Part shown: piece by piece, positions 1 to 9,354 of the stretch
How the letters are laid out: every line of letters starts with the position of its first letter
Position numbering within the stretch: the first letter of the stretch is position 1
Assembly (NCBI GenBank): GCA_017527945.1
Contig: JAFXPL010000180.1
Location: 1 to 41,354 of the forward strand
Reading direction: 5' to 3'
Length of the DNA stretch: 41,354 nt
From: Bacteroidales bacterium
Lineage (GTDB): Bacteria > Bacteroidota > Bacteroidia > Bacteroidales > WCHB1-69
Translations under genes and position numbers: made by a program
The notes under the pieces: model-generated
The model's input: the letters and a program-made list of their open reading frames with translations, nothing else
Told to the model about the DNA's origin: nothing
The model's database searches: none

Positions 1-30
1 TACTTTGAATTGTTCATAGGCAGTCATCAT
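1..30 (-). CDS. Possible 5' end of a divergent gene cut by the window edge
   Basis: On the minus strand an ATG ATG pair at 30-25 opens a frame that runs to the edge and reads MMTAYEQFKV. A perfect Bacteroidota -7 box (TATCTTTG, 47-40 on the minus strand) lies just upstream, which supports a real divergent gene. The leader would be only a few bases long, and ten codons are too few to identify a product. Confidence 0.3.
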   Translation of the reverse strand, partial: MMTAYEQFKV

Positions 31-39
31 TTCTGACTG

Positions 40-47
40 CAAAGATA
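40..47 (-). promoter_or_regulatory. Candidate -7 promoter box, minus strand
   Basis: Reads TATCTTTGCAG on the minus strand and matches the TAnnTTTG consensus of the Bacteroidota primary sigma factor. I see no clear TTTG -33 box at the usual 19-21 base spacing. It would serve the gene entering the window from the left. Confidence 0.35.
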
Positions 48-140
48 CAGATTCAAATCCGTTGACTCGAAAAATCTCTACAACTAACTATATATCAATC
101 GTTTCAAAGAACATTTTTAAGTTTTAACGGGACAGCAGTG

Positions 141-193
141 GTTTCAAGGTTCAAAGTTCAAGGTTCAAGGTTCAAAGAGCTAAGAACTGAGAG
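141..193. repeat. Heptamer array (GGTTCAA/AGTTCAA) with constant tail
   Basis: Five 7-bp units (GTTTCAA, then GGTTCAA or AGTTCAA) fill 141-175 and are followed by the tail AGAGCTAAGAACTGAGAG. The same array and tail occur twice downstream of the second giant gene (15485-15535 and 15613-15665), so this is a dispersed composite repeat. Confidence 0.9.
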
Positions 194-208
194 TTTCTTT
201 TCCGGGAG

Positions 209-289
209 CTAAACTTACTAAACTTACTAAACTTACTAAACTTACTAAACTTACTAAACTTACTAAACCTACTAAACTCACCAAACTGA
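209..289. repeat. Nonamer tandem array (CTAAACTTA)
   Basis: Six perfect CTAAACTTA units (209-262) are followed by three diverged ones (CTAAACCTA, CTAAACTCA, CCAAACTGA). The array is preceded by TTCTTTTCCGGGAG, which also precedes the related array at 15560. The remaining leader (290-465) is AT-rich, and apart from the 427-435 motif I see no gene or RNA structure in it. Confidence 0.92.
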
Positions 290-426
290 TTCTGCGGAAA
301 ATCGGCTCGTCTTCTGCGAAATTGGCCTCTGCGAAAACGACTCACCCTCTTTACGTCTTGTTGACAACTTTAGCATACAACATATATAAACAACTTATTA
401 TCAGTATTTTATAAACATATCTTCAT

Positions 427-435
427 TGTTGATAA
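427..435 (-). promoter_or_regulatory. Candidate regulator site TTATCAACA
   Basis: The minus strand reads TTATCAACA about 31-39 bp upstream of the -7 box at 466. The same 9-mer occurs twice, 11 bp apart, at a similar distance upstream of the -7 box of the second giant gene (9242-9261). This suggests shared control of the two surface proteins. The binding protein is unknown. Confidence 0.3.
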
Positions 436-465
436 AAAATCTGCCTATTTGAAAAATGTATTTTC

Positions 466-473
466 TAATTTTG
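466..473 (+). promoter_or_regulatory. Candidate -7 box for the first giant T9SS gene
   Basis: TAATTTTG fits TAnnTTTG. A TTTG at 448-451 is too close (14 bases) to be a standard -33 box. A transcript from here would carry a leader of about 110 bases containing the hexamer repeats at 493-562. Confidence 0.4.
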
Positions 474-492
474 GAGTCGATTTTTTGGGAAA

Positions 493-562
493 CTATGAAC
501 TATGACTACAACTATGACTATAACTATAACTATGACTATGAACTATGACTATGAACTTTGAA
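493..562. repeat. Hexamer/heptamer tandem array (CTATGA-like) in the leader
   Basis: About eleven units of 6 or 7 bp (CTATGA, CTATGAA, CTATAA, CTACAA, CTTTGAA) occupy 493-562, directly before the chosen start of the first giant gene. The array supplies several ATG codons, including one in frame at 545, but that longer start would put a non-signal sequence before the signal peptide. Confidence 0.85.
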
Positions 563-592
563 CTTCGGAAATTATTCACAAAAATTATAATT

Positions 593-3500
593 ATGAAGAA
601 ACTTCTACTAATGACGCTTATGCTGCTGACATGGGGCATGAGCGGGTATGCGCAGACCCTGGGCGACTACCAGTTCTCCACGGGCACGGATGCCACAAAG
701 TGGATAAACTTGTCCACAACCACTTCCATCCTCAACGGCACGGGCGACGGCGTTGCATCGGCCCTGCAGGACATCGGCTTCGCGTTCGGATACGCGGGCA
801 ACGCCTACGCACAGTTCTCCGTCAACTCGGACGGCAACCTGCGCCTGGGCGGCACGGTGACGGGAACCGGCGGATATGGGACTCCGTTCGGGTCCACCAA
901 CTGCAACACCAATGCGCCGAAGATCAACTTTTTCGGTTGTGACGGTTTCTTGACCGACAGCGGCTACGTCTATACGGAGCTGATCGGCACGGCACCGAAC
1001 CGGGTGCGTGTGATCGAGTTCGCCACCTCGACTTACAACAGCACCTCGCGCGCCGCCCTGTGCCACTGGCAGGTGCAGCTCTTCGAGGGCAGCAACAACA
1101 TCCAGGTGGTCTATTCCACCCCGCCGGTCATCCTGCCGAACGTGACGCGCCAGGAGGGCATGTGCGTCAATGCCACCGACATCCTGTTGGTGAACAGCAG
1201 CCACCAGATGACCCACTATTCGGCAGCCACCTCCGACAACATCGCCAGCGGCACCTGGCCGGACCTCAACCGCTACTATCTGTTCACCGCCCCGCCCATG
1301 TGCACATCGATTGCCGGCCTCACGGCAACGCAAGTCACCACGACCTCCGTCAGCCTCGCCTTCGAAGCGCCTAACGACCAGAGCTCTTGGCAGGTGACCT
1401 ATTTCCCCGTCGAGGACTCCACGGCCGTGAACACAGTCACGGTGAACACCACGACGCCCACGCTCACGGGCCTGACGCCCAACACGCTCTACTCCATCAC
1501 GGTGACGTCAACCTGTCCCAACGGGGCGGAGAGCAATCCGATGACCGTTTTGGCGCTCACGCTGCTGACCGACGCGGCCACGCTGCCTTACCTTTGCGAC
1601 TTTGAAGATGCCACGGAGAACGCCAACTGGGCCTTCTACAACGGCGACGCCGCCAACCAGTGGGTCATCGGCAATGGTACCGGCATGGGCGGCGGACAGT
1701 CGCTCTATATCTCCAACGACGGCCAGCACAACGCCTACTATTACGACAGCGCCTCGGTGGTCTTCGCCGTGCGCGATGTCTATTTCGACCCGAACTACGA
1801 CTACTACACCGTCAATTTCAAGTACAAGTCGGAGGGCCTCCAGAATTCCGACTACCTGCGCCTCTACATCGGCCGCAGCCCTTCGTACGTCGTCCCGAAC
1901 ACCACCGGCACGCTGACCGGCCCCTCCAACGCCATCTACCTGACCATCGACGGCAACGGCTCGCTCGGGCAGACCCCCGACTGGCGTGACGTGAACCTCA
2001 CGTTAGACACGGCCTGGCGCGGCCACACCGCCCGCTTCTACCTCGCCTGGGTGAACAACTCCATCAACGGTCTGAACCCGCCCGCCGCCATCGACCAGAT
2101 CCGCGTGACGGGCCACACCTGTGTGCGCCCCTACAACGTGCACTACTCCTATCCGGATGCCACCTCCATGACCCTCTCTTGGTCCGACTCCGTGGGCGCT
2201 TCCGGCTATGAGGTGGCCCTGCTGCCCTTCTACGGGGGCGACGCGGAGACGGCTGCCATCAGTGTGACGGACACCTTCTACACCTTCACCAACATGGCCA
2301 GCAACACGCCCCACCGCTTCTACCTCCGCAGCGTCTGCGGCAGCGAAAAATCGAGCTGGGCGACCTACAACATGGGCGTTCGCTGCGCCCCGATCAGCAC
2401 GCTGCCCTACGAAGAACACTTCGACGTGTATGGCACCGGCTCCTCGGCGCACCCCACCTGCTGGTTCGACACCACCAACTACACCACCGCCTACCCGTAT
2501 GTGAGCAACACCAACCGAGCTTCCGGTATCGGCGCGCTCTACTTCTATAGCACCTCGACCTACTTCAGCTACGCCGTCATGCCGCAGATTGACGTGGATG
2601 TGTTGAATGTCAACGAGATGATGCTCTCCTTGAAGGCCTTAAAGACTTCGGCTGACTATGGGCGCTTCGACGTGGGCGTGATGACCGACCCGTACGACCT
2701 CACCACCTTCACCCTGATCAAGAGCTTCTATAAAGACGACTACTCTGGAACGAGCACCTGGAACGAGTTCAACGTCTATTTCAACAACTACACCGGCTCG
2801 GGCAGCTACATCGCCATCCGCACGCCCAACGAGGGCACCAGCGCCAGCTATGTCTATATCGATGACGTGGTGCTGAAGGCCCTGCCCGACTGTTACGAGC
2901 CTTACGGCCTCACCGCCTCCAACGTCAACCATGAGGGATTCAGATTAGACTGGTCTGTCGTTGACCCTGCGCCCGCCTACGACGTGGCCTTGGTCAATCC
3001 GGCCGGCGCCGCCATGGAGACGGCCGTCATCACCACGGTGAGCGGTGCTCATGCCACCCTGACCGGTCTCACCGAAAACACGAACTACCAAGTGTTTGTG
3101 CGCTCTAACTGCGGCGCGTCCACCTCTGAGTGGTCTGTTCCCATCAGCGTGAGCACCCGCTGTCTGCCGGCCAACGAGCTGCCCTACACGGAAGGCTTCG
3201 AGGGTGCAGGCGGCAGCGGCGCGGCCTACTTCCCGGACTGCTGGGTGCGCCACACCAACAACACGACCAACTACCCGTATGTCAGCACCACGCAACACGC
3301 GGAAGGCACCAGCGCCCTCTACTTCTACTCCACCACCAGCACCTACTCCCTCGCTGTCTCCCAGGGCATCGACCTCAGCCAGGCGGGCGGGGAGACACTG
3401 CTGTCGTTCAAGCTTTACAAGACCAGCGCCGCCTACGGCCGGATGGACATCGGTCTCATGACGGACCCAGACAACATGAACACCTTCCAGCTGCTGCAAT

Positions 3501-6500
3501 CCATCTATCCCGGCGACCTCCCGAGCACCAGCACATGGTATGATTTCCAAGTGGTAGTTCCCGAGCAAAGCGGCAACGTGCATCTCGCCTTCTACACCCC
3601 GCAGGGTGTTTCCAGCTATGTCTATTTAGACGCGGTGAAGTTGGAGACCGTACAGTGCTCTTCGCCGACGAACCTGACTGTCAGCAACGTGGCCGGCACT
3701 TCGGCGATGGTCTCCTGGAACGCCGCGCCCATCGCCGTGAGCGAATACACGCTGGAGTACTCCGAAAGCGAACAAGATGCCTGGACACCCGTCATCACGA
3801 ACGAGACCTCCCTCATGCTTACCGGACTAAATGTCGCAACAACTTATGACGTAAGAGTTTATAGCAATTGCGACGGTGTGACTTCCGACACCCTCACGGC
3901 CACCTTCCGAACAGGATGCTTGGCCGGCGGTGACATGATTGTCGCTCCGGAGAACGCCGAGGACCACCAATTCCCCATCAACACTTTCTACAACCATTCC
4001 TACACCCAACAGTTATATACCACACAGGAGCTTAACGCCACGGGCGATATCCATTCCATTGGCTTCCAGTACTTCTACAACACCCCGCAGACCAAGAGCA
4101 ACTTCTCCATCTATATGGCGGAGACCGACCTGACCACGCTGAGCGCCTGGGTGCCCGTCGATTCCCTGCATTTGGTGTTCAGCGGCACCGTGAATTTCAG
4201 CAACAGCAACCCCGACTATTGGGTGGACATCCTGTTAGACTCTGTTTTCCACTACAGCGGGAATCACAACCTGGTGGTAGCCGTCCTCAACAACCACGGT
4301 TCTTACTCCACCAGCAGCAGCAACACTTTCTACACCCACAACATCTCCGGCATGTCGAGATATTACAACGTGGATGGCTCCACGGCCATTACCCCGCTGC
4401 CGTCATCCGGCACTGCCGGCTCCAAGCGCAGCAACATCAAGTTCGGCATTGACTGCGACAGTATAGTCACCTGCGTGGCCCCCAACCTCTACGATTACAG
4501 CGCCAGCGACCAGAGCATCACGCTGAGCTGGGCACCCGGCCTGAACGAGACCTCCTGGGAGATTCGCTACAAGGCCGAAAGTGACACCGACTGGAACACC
4601 ACGACGGCCACCTCCTCGCCGTTCACCCTCGACAACCTGACGCCCGCTACCACCTACACCGTGGAGCTGCGCTCCGACTGCGGCGGCGAATACAGCGACT
4701 GGACCGGCTTCACCGTCTCCACCGTCTGCGAGTTCGTCAGCGTGCCCTTCTCGGAGGACTTCGAAGGAGCGACCGGCACGTCATACGCCAGCTTCGTGGA
4801 CTGCTGGAGCCGCGGCACGAACTACAGCAGCAGCTATCCGTATGTGTCGAGTTCCCAGTCCGTCAGCGGATCGAACTCGCTCTACTTCTACGGATCCTCG
4901 TCCTACTACTGCTATGCCGCCACCCCGCGTTTCGCCGACGACGTGCAGATGGACAGCCTGCAGATCACGTTCCAGGCCCGAAAGTCCACGGCCAGCTACT
5001 ACGTCGAAGTCGGTGTGATGAGCGACCCGGCGGACTACTCCACCTTCCAGTTGCTCGGCAGTTTCACCCCTTCGGCAACCAACACTTGGGAAGAGAGCGA
5101 GTTCCTCACCACGGGATATACCGGCAGCGGCCGCCACATCGCCTTCCGCATTCCGAAATGGACGGACTCCTACATGTATGTGGATGACATCCACGTCGAT
5201 TACATTCCGAGCTGTCTGCATGTGGAGAACATCTACGCCACCAGCATCACGACCGACAGCGCGACCATCACCTGGACGGCCGGCGGCGACGAGACCTCTT
5301 GGCTCTATGCCTTCGGCCCGGCCGGCACGCTCAACGCCGACTACTTGGAAGACGGCGACTACCAGTCCGTCTCGGAGAACACGCTGGTGTTCGGCGGCTT
5401 GGAGGGCAACACCCCTTACGACCTTCTCATCAAGGCCGACTGCGGCGACGAGACCAGCACGCCCATGCTCTTCAGCTTCCGCACGGAATGTGTCACCATC
5501 AACACACTGCCCTATATCGAGAACTTCGACAGCTGGGGTTCCACCTCTTCCTCCACCGCTGCCTCTCCCGGACCGATGCCCGCCTGCTGGGAGCGCATCA
5601 ACACCTACAGCGCACCGAGACCCTTCTGCAATTCCTCTTACCACTATAACGGTGTCGCCGGTCTCTACTTCTACGCCACCAACAGCACCTACAACGTGGC
5701 CGTCTGTCCGGAACTCGGCGACGGCATGGAGCTGGCCGACCTGCAGGTGCAGTTCATGTACCGGACCTACAGCAGTTCCTACAACAGTTCCCTCATCGTC
5801 GGTGTGATGAACTCCCAGAACGACCTCGGCTCCTTCGTGCCGGTGGACACCATCACCACCAACACGACCGACTGGCATCAGGCTTACGTGCAATTCGGCA
5901 ACTACACGGGCAACGGCAAGTTCATCGCCCTGAAGTTCGCCCCCACCAGCACCGACTACTTCATGATTGACAACTTCATGATTGACGCGGCGCCGGCCTG
6001 CGACGCCCCGGCCGACTTAGCCGTAGGCACCCTGACCTCCACCTCCGCCACGTTCAACTGGACGGACGACGGCTCCGGCTCCTGGCAGGTGCTCTTCGTC
6101 CCCTCGGCGGTCACCAATCCCGACTTCTCACAGGCCGAGACGGTGAGCAGCAACAGCTACACCGCCGACGGTCTGGCCAACAACACCAACTACACGTTCT
6201 ACGTGCGCACCGTTTGTTCCGGCGGCCAGGGCTTCAGCAACTGGGCGTCAACAAGTTGCCGGACTCTGTGGGCCGATCCTGCCGTGCTGCCTTATTTCCA
6301 CGATTTTGAGAATGCCGACGAGAACGCCGCCTGGCGGTTAGTCAATGGCACCTACGCCAACAAATGGTACATCGGCATCCCGACCGGCGAGAGTGACAGC
6401 GTTTTGTTTGCATCGCAAGACGGCACCACCACGAACTACAACATCACCTCTGCCTCCTACGTGTGGGCTTACCGTGACTTCATCCTCCCCGACGCCGCCG

Positions 6501-9187
6501 GATACAAGCTCTCCTTCAACTGGAAGAACGTGGGCGAGCATAACTATGACTACATTCGTGTCTATATTGGTGAGCCGTTTGACGTGTCTGCCGGCAGCAC
6601 CATCCCCACGGGTGCCGTGCAGCTTGGCGCCACGTTGGACAACGACTCCACCTGGCAGCATTTCGAGGCCGACATCACCAGCGAACATGCCAACACCACG
6701 CGCCGCATCTACATTCACTGGCGCAACGATAGCAGCAGCGGCAGTGCCCCGGCAGCGGTCATCGACTCCATCGCCTTGGAGGCGGTAACCTGCGGCATGC
6801 CGTATGATCTGACCCTTGACGCTGTGACGACCACCTCCGCGACGGTCTCCTTCACACCGGCCAGCACAAGCGACAACGCCTGGGAGTATGTGATTGGCGA
6901 CAACAACTTCGTGCCGAGCGACACCATGGCCGAGGTACCGCAGGCCATCCAGTCCACCACCTTCGACATCACCAGCCTGACCGAGAACACGCGCTACACC
7001 GTCTATGTGAGGACTTCCTGCGGCAGCGGCGAGTACTCCAACTGGTCGGCGGCGATCGCCTTCAAGACGGCCTGCGACGCCATCACCGTGCCCTACACGA
7101 TGAACTTCGACAACATGGGCACTGGCACCACCGCTTTCCCCGACTGCTGGACCCGCTTCAACACTTATTCCACCTCGACAAATTATCCGTACATCAGCAG
7201 CACCTACGCCACCAGCGGCAACGCTTCCCTCTACTTCTACAACTCCTCCACCACCTACAGCGTGGGCGTGCTTCCGCTGATTGACGTGAGCGTGAACCCT
7301 GTGAACACGCTGCAGATCTCTTTCAAGATGAGGCCCGGCGCCCTCACCAACAAGATTGTGGTGGGCGTGATGACGAATCCGGAAGACTTCAGCACCTTTG
7401 TGCCTATTGACACGGCAGTCAACTCGGCCGCCACCACGTTCGAATACCACGAGGTGATGCTGAACAGTTACACAGGCAACGGTGCCTACGTGGCCTTACG
7501 GATGCTCAACGAAGGCACCACATACACGATGTATGTGGACGACATTCTCTTGGAGGAGATTCCGAGTTGTCTGCGCCCGACGGCCGTTGTTTCCTCCGCC
7601 CCCACCACAACCTCCATCACGTTGGACTGGACTCCCGGCGGCAGCGAGACCTCCTGGGAGATTGCCTACGGCACCAACGGTTTCGACCCTGACGCCGCCA
7701 GCGCCAATGTGGTGACGGCCAACACGCACCCGTTCACGGTCACCGGCCTGAGCAGTTCCTCCATGTACCAGTTCTACGTGCGCGCCCTCTGCTCCGCCAC
7801 CGACCAAAGTCAGTGGAGCCTGCCGACCAACGCCGCCACAGAATGCGACGTTGCCACACTGCCCTACTCCGAGAACTTCGACAGCTACGCCGGCACCACC
7901 TACACGGATGCGAACGGCATCGCGCCTGCTTGCTGGACCACGGAGGGTGTGAACAGCTACGGAGGACCGCACATCATCGGCAGCGGCAACTATCACTACG
8001 CTGATAGCCTCAACAGTCTGATTTTCACTTGCAACACAACCACGCCGAACAAATATGCGGCGCTGCCCACGTTCGACCAGCCGTTGAACACGCTGCACCT
8101 GAACTTCTGGCGCGCCATGGAAAGCACCTCCTCCGGCACCTTGACGGTGGGCTATGTGACGAACCTCAACGACCTGGCCGGCACCTTCACGGCGGTGGAC
8201 ACCATCCCGTCCGTAAGCAGCTCGAATGGCGACACCATCAGCGTTGATTTCACCGGCGCCAACATCCCGGCCAACGGCAACATCTGCTTCCATTGGTTCA
8301 AGAACGGCACCTTCTTTTCCTGCTGTATCGACAACGTCTATGTGACGAGCAACAGTTCCGTCACCGACCCGACCGTGGCCACCAATGCCGCCACGGCGGT
8401 CGCGCAGACTACCGCCACGCTGAACGGCACCATCACGAATCCCGACAACGTGACCATCTCCGCCAAGGGCTTCCAGTGGAAGGCCACGGCGGGCGGCACC
8501 TACCAGAACGTGAACGCCACCGGCGCGGGCCTGAGCTACAACCTCACCGGCCTGACGGCCAACACGGGCTACACCTTCCGCGCATTCATCACCTTCAACG
8601 GCCAGACCGTCTATGGCGACGAGATGACCTTCACCACGCTTGCGCAGGGTGTCGAGCCTTGCGACGTGCCCACGGGTGTCACGGCCACCAACATCACGGG
8701 CGAGGGCGCGACCATCACCTGGGATGCCAACGCCAACGTGAGCAGCTGGAACATCCAGTACGGCCCGCAGGGCGGCCAGCTGACCTCCGCAGCCACCAGC
8801 ACGAACAGTTACGTCATCACTGGCCTCACGCCCAGCACGACCTACAACGTGCAGGTGCAGGCAGTCTGCGACGGCAACAACACCAGCGACTGGTCCGCCA
8901 TCTATTCCTTCACTACCACCACCGGCATCCACAGCTGGTTAGAGAACAGCGTGAAGGTGTTCCCGAACCCGGCCAACGACTTCGTCAATGTACAATGTAC
9001 AATGTATAATGTACAAATGAGTGCCGACTTGCACGTGTTCGACGTGTATGGCAAATTGGTGCAAACCGTCCCGATGACGGGCGAAACCACCGCCATCAAC
9101 GTTACCGACCTGGCCGACGGCATGTACTTCGTACGCGTGACCACCGAAGCGGGCGCGGTAACCAAACCGTTTGTTGTGAAACGGTAA
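593..9187 (+). CDS. Giant T9SS-exported fibronectin III / jelly-roll repeat protein
   Basis: 2864 residues. Start 593 was chosen because it opens a classic signal peptide (MKKLLLMTLMLLTWGMSGYAQ); an in-frame ATG at 545 lies within repeats. After an N-terminal beta domain (about 22-235), eleven fibronectin III-like domains alternate with eight jelly-roll modules resembling MAM/cleaved-adhesin (choice-of-anchor J) domains. Modules start near residues 331, 604, 863, 1384, 1639, 1899, 2166 and 2423, marked by LPY-x-x-x-F-[DE] and P-x-C-W, and most fibronectin domains begin with Cys-x-x-P. A different domain at about 1109-1293 resembles the N terminus of the next gene's product. The last 85 or so residues (KVFPNPAND, DVYGKLV, GMYFVRV) are a T9SS type A sorting domain. 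Likely a secreted or surface adhesin, or a carrier of binding modules; the ligand is unknown and no catalytic domain is seen. A heptamer repeat lies inside the sorting-domain sequence. Confidence 0.93.
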   Translation: MKKLLLMTLMLLTWGMSGYAQTLGDYQFSTGTDATKWINLSTTTSILNGTGDGVASALQDIGFAFGYAGNAYAQFSVNSDGNLRLGGTVTGTGGYGTPFGSTNCNTNAPKINFFGCDGFLTDSGYVYTELIGTAPNRVRVIEFATSTYNSTSRAALCHWQVQLFEGSNNIQVVYSTPPVILPNVTRQEGMCVNATDILLVNSSHQMTHYSAATSDNIASGTWPDLNRYYLFTAPPMCTSIAGLTATQVTTTSVSLAFEAPNDQSSWQVTYFPVEDSTAVNTVTVNTTTPTLTGLTPNTLYSITVTSTCPNGAESNPMTVLALTLLTDAATLPYLCDFEDATENANWAFYNGDAANQWVIGNGTGMGGGQSLYISNDGQHNAYYYDSASVVFAVRDVYFDPNYDYYTVNFKYKSEGLQNSDYLRLYIGRSPSYVVPNTTGTLTGPSNAIYLTIDGNGSLGQTPDWRDVNLTLDTAWRGHTARFYLAWVNNSINGLNPPAAIDQIRVTGHTCVRPYNVHYSYPDATSMTLSWSDSVGASGYEVALLPFYGGDAETAAISVTDTFYTFTNMASNTPHRFYLRSVCGSEKSSWATYNMGVRCAPISTLPYEEHFDVYGTGSSAHPTCWFDTTNYTTAYPYVSNTNRASGIGALYFYSTSTYFSYAVMPQIDVDVLNVNEMMLSLKALKTSADYGRFDVGVMTDPYDLTTFTLIKSFYKDDYSGTSTWNEFNVYFNNYTGSGSYIAIRTPNEGTSASYVYIDDVVLKALPDCYEPYGLTASNVNHEGFRLDWSVVDPAPAYDVALVNPAGAAMETAVITTVSGAHATLTGLTENTNYQVFVRSNCGASTSEWSVPISVSTRCLPANELPYTEGFEGAGGSGAAYFPDCWVRHTNNTTNYPYVSTTQHAEGTSALYFYSTTSTYSLAVSQGIDLSQAGGETLLSFKLYKTSAAYGRMDIGLMTDPDNMNTFQLLQSIYPGDLPSTSTWYDFQVVVPEQSGNVHLAFYTPQGVSSYVYLDAVKLETVQCSSPTNLTVSNVAGTSAMVSWNAAPIAVSEYTLEYSESEQDAWTPVITNETSLMLTGLNVATTYDVRVYSNCDGVTSDTLTATFRTGCLAGGDMIVAPENAEDHQFPINTFYNHSYTQQLYTTQELNATGDIHSIGFQYFYNTPQTKSNFSIYMAETDLTTLSAWVPVDSLHLVFSGTVNFSNSNPDYWVDILLDSVFHYSGNHNLVVAVLNNHGSYSTSSSNTFYTHNISGMSRYYNVDGSTAITPLPSSGTAGSKRSNIKFGIDCDSIVTCVAPNLYDYSASDQSITLSWAPGLNETSWEIRYKAESDTDWNTTTATSSPFTLDNLTPATTYTVELRSDCGGEYSDWTGFTVSTVCEFVSVPFSEDFEGATGTSYASFVDCWSRGTNYSSSYPYVSSSQSVSGSNSLYFYGSSSYYCYAATPRFADDVQMDSLQITFQARKSTASYYVEVGVMSDPADYSTFQLLGSFTPSATNTWEESEFLTTGYTGSGRHIAFRIPKWTDSYMYVDDIHVDYIPSCLHVENIYATSITTDSATITWTAGGDETSWLYAFGPAGTLNADYLEDGDYQSVSENTLVFGGLEGNTPYDLLIKADCGDETSTPMLFSFRTECVTINTLPYIENFDSWGSTSSSTAASPGPMPACWERINTYSAPRPFCNSSYHYNGVAGLYFYATNSTYNVAVCPELGDGMELADLQVQFMYRTYSSSYNSSLIVGVMNSQNDLGSFVPVDTITTNTTDWHQAYVQFGNYTGNGKFIALKFAPTSTDYFMIDNFMIDAAPACDAPADLAVGTLTSTSATFNWTDDGSGSWQVLFVPSAVTNPDFSQAETVSSNSYTADGLANNTNYTFYVRTVCSGGQGFSNWASTSCRTLWADPAVLPYFHDFENADENAAWRLVNGTYANKWYIGIPTGESDSVLFASQDGTTTNYNITSASYVWAYRDFILPDAAGYKLSFNWKNVGEHNYDYIRVYIGEPFDVSAGSTIPTGAVQLGATLDNDSTWQHFEADITSEHANTTRRIYIHWRNDSSSGSAPAAVIDSIALEAVTCGMPYDLTLDAVTTTSATVSFTPASTSDNAWEYVIGDNNFVPSDTMAEVPQAIQSTTFDITSLTENTRYTVYVRTSCGSGEYSNWSAAIAFKTACDAITVPYTMNFDNMGTGTTAFPDCWTRFNTYSTSTNYPYISSTYATSGNASLYFYNSSTTYSVGVLPLIDVSVNPVNTLQISFKMRPGALTNKIVVGVMTNPEDFSTFVPIDTAVNSAATTFEYHEVMLNSYTGNGAYVALRMLNEGTTYTMYVDDILLEEIPSCLRPTAVVSSAPTTTSITLDWTPGGSETSWEIAYGTNGFDPDAASANVVTANTHPFTVTGLSSSSMYQFYVRALCSATDQSQWSLPTNAATECDVATLPYSENFDSYAGTTYTDANGIAPACWTTEGVNSYGGPHIIGSGNYHYADSLNSLIFTCNTTTPNKYAALPTFDQPLNTLHLNFWRAMESTSSGTLTVGYVTNLNDLAGTFTAVDTIPSVSSSNGDTISVDFTGANIPANGNICFHWFKNGTFFSCCIDNVYVTSNSSVTDPTVATNAATAVAQTTATLNGTITNPDNVTISAKGFQWKATAGGTYQNVNATGAGLSYNLTGLTANTGYTFRAFITFNGQTVYGDEMTFTTLAQGVEPCDVPTGVTATNITGEGATITWDANANVSSWNIQYGPQGGQLTSAATSTNSYVITGLTPSTTYNVQVQAVCDGNNTSDWSAIYSFTTTTGIHSWLENSVKVFPNPANDFVNVQCTMYNVQMSADLHVFDVYGKLVQTVPMTGETTAINVTDLADGMYFVRVTTEAGAVTKPFVVKR
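8364..8671 (+). repeat. Copy 1 of a near-identical 308-bp coding segment
   Basis: Encodes the fibronectin-like domain DPTVAT...TFTTL near the end of the first giant protein. It aligns without gaps to 14561-14868 in the second gene (constant offset 6197) with only scattered substitutions, and is far more similar than the other modules are to each other. Confidence 0.85.
8989..9016 (+). repeat. Heptamer array (TGTACAA) inside the sorting-domain coding sequence
   Basis: Four 7-bp units (TGTACAA, TGTACAA, TGTATAA, TGTACAA) are translated in frame as part of NVQCTMYNVQ, between the VFPNPAND and HVFDVYGK strands of the T9SS sorting domain. The AT-rich composition contrasts with the GC-rich flanking codons. 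Confidence 0.9.
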
Positions 9188-9211
9188 ACGATACACCGTA
9201 AACTGTAAACT

Positions 9212-9243
9212 AAAGGGGGATCCGGAAGGGTCTCCCTTTTTTT
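9212..9243 (+). terminator. Rho-independent terminator of the first giant gene
   Basis: Arms 9212-9223 and 9228-9239 pair as a 12-bp stem with two G-T wobbles around a GGAA loop (9224-9227), and the stem runs into seven T residues. It begins 24 bases after the stop codon. The terminator at 15428 has nearly the same sequence, so the 3' flanks of the two genes are related as well. Confidence 0.88.
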
Positions 9244-9261
9244 ATCAACATTTTATCAACA
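9242..9261 (+). promoter_or_regulatory. Two TTATCAACA sites spaced 11 bp apart
   Basis: TTATCAACA occurs at 9242-9250 and 9253-9261, about one helical turn apart and 26-45 bp upstream of the -7 box at 9287. One copy in opposite orientation lies upstream of the other giant gene (427-435). This would suit an activator dimer. The motif is one mismatch from a DnaA box, but nothing else suggests an origin. Confidence 0.35.
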
Positions 9262-9286
9262 AAAGACCATCTTATAAAAGAAGTAG

Positions 9287-9294
9287 TAAATTTG
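9287..9294 (+). promoter_or_regulatory. Candidate -7 box for the second giant T9SS gene
   Basis: TAAATTTG, followed by CGGC, fits TAnnTTTG. It lies 60 bases before the start codon at 9355 and after the terminator of the upstream gene, so the second gene is probably transcribed on its own. No clear -33 box is visible. Confidence 0.45.
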
Positions 9295-9354
9295 CGGCCT
9301 CTCAACTTTAGTCAGACATATAGACAAACCGTAATATTCACCAAAATCAAAAGT

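Noticed and set aside
209..289. CRISPR array
   Set aside because: Units are 9 bp in direct tandem without spacers, and no cas genes are present.
9242..9261. DnaA boxes or replication origin
   Set aside because: TTATCAACA differs from the DnaA consensus by one base, only two sites are present, and there is no AT-rich unwinding region or dnaA/dnaN neighbour. A regulatory site is more likely.
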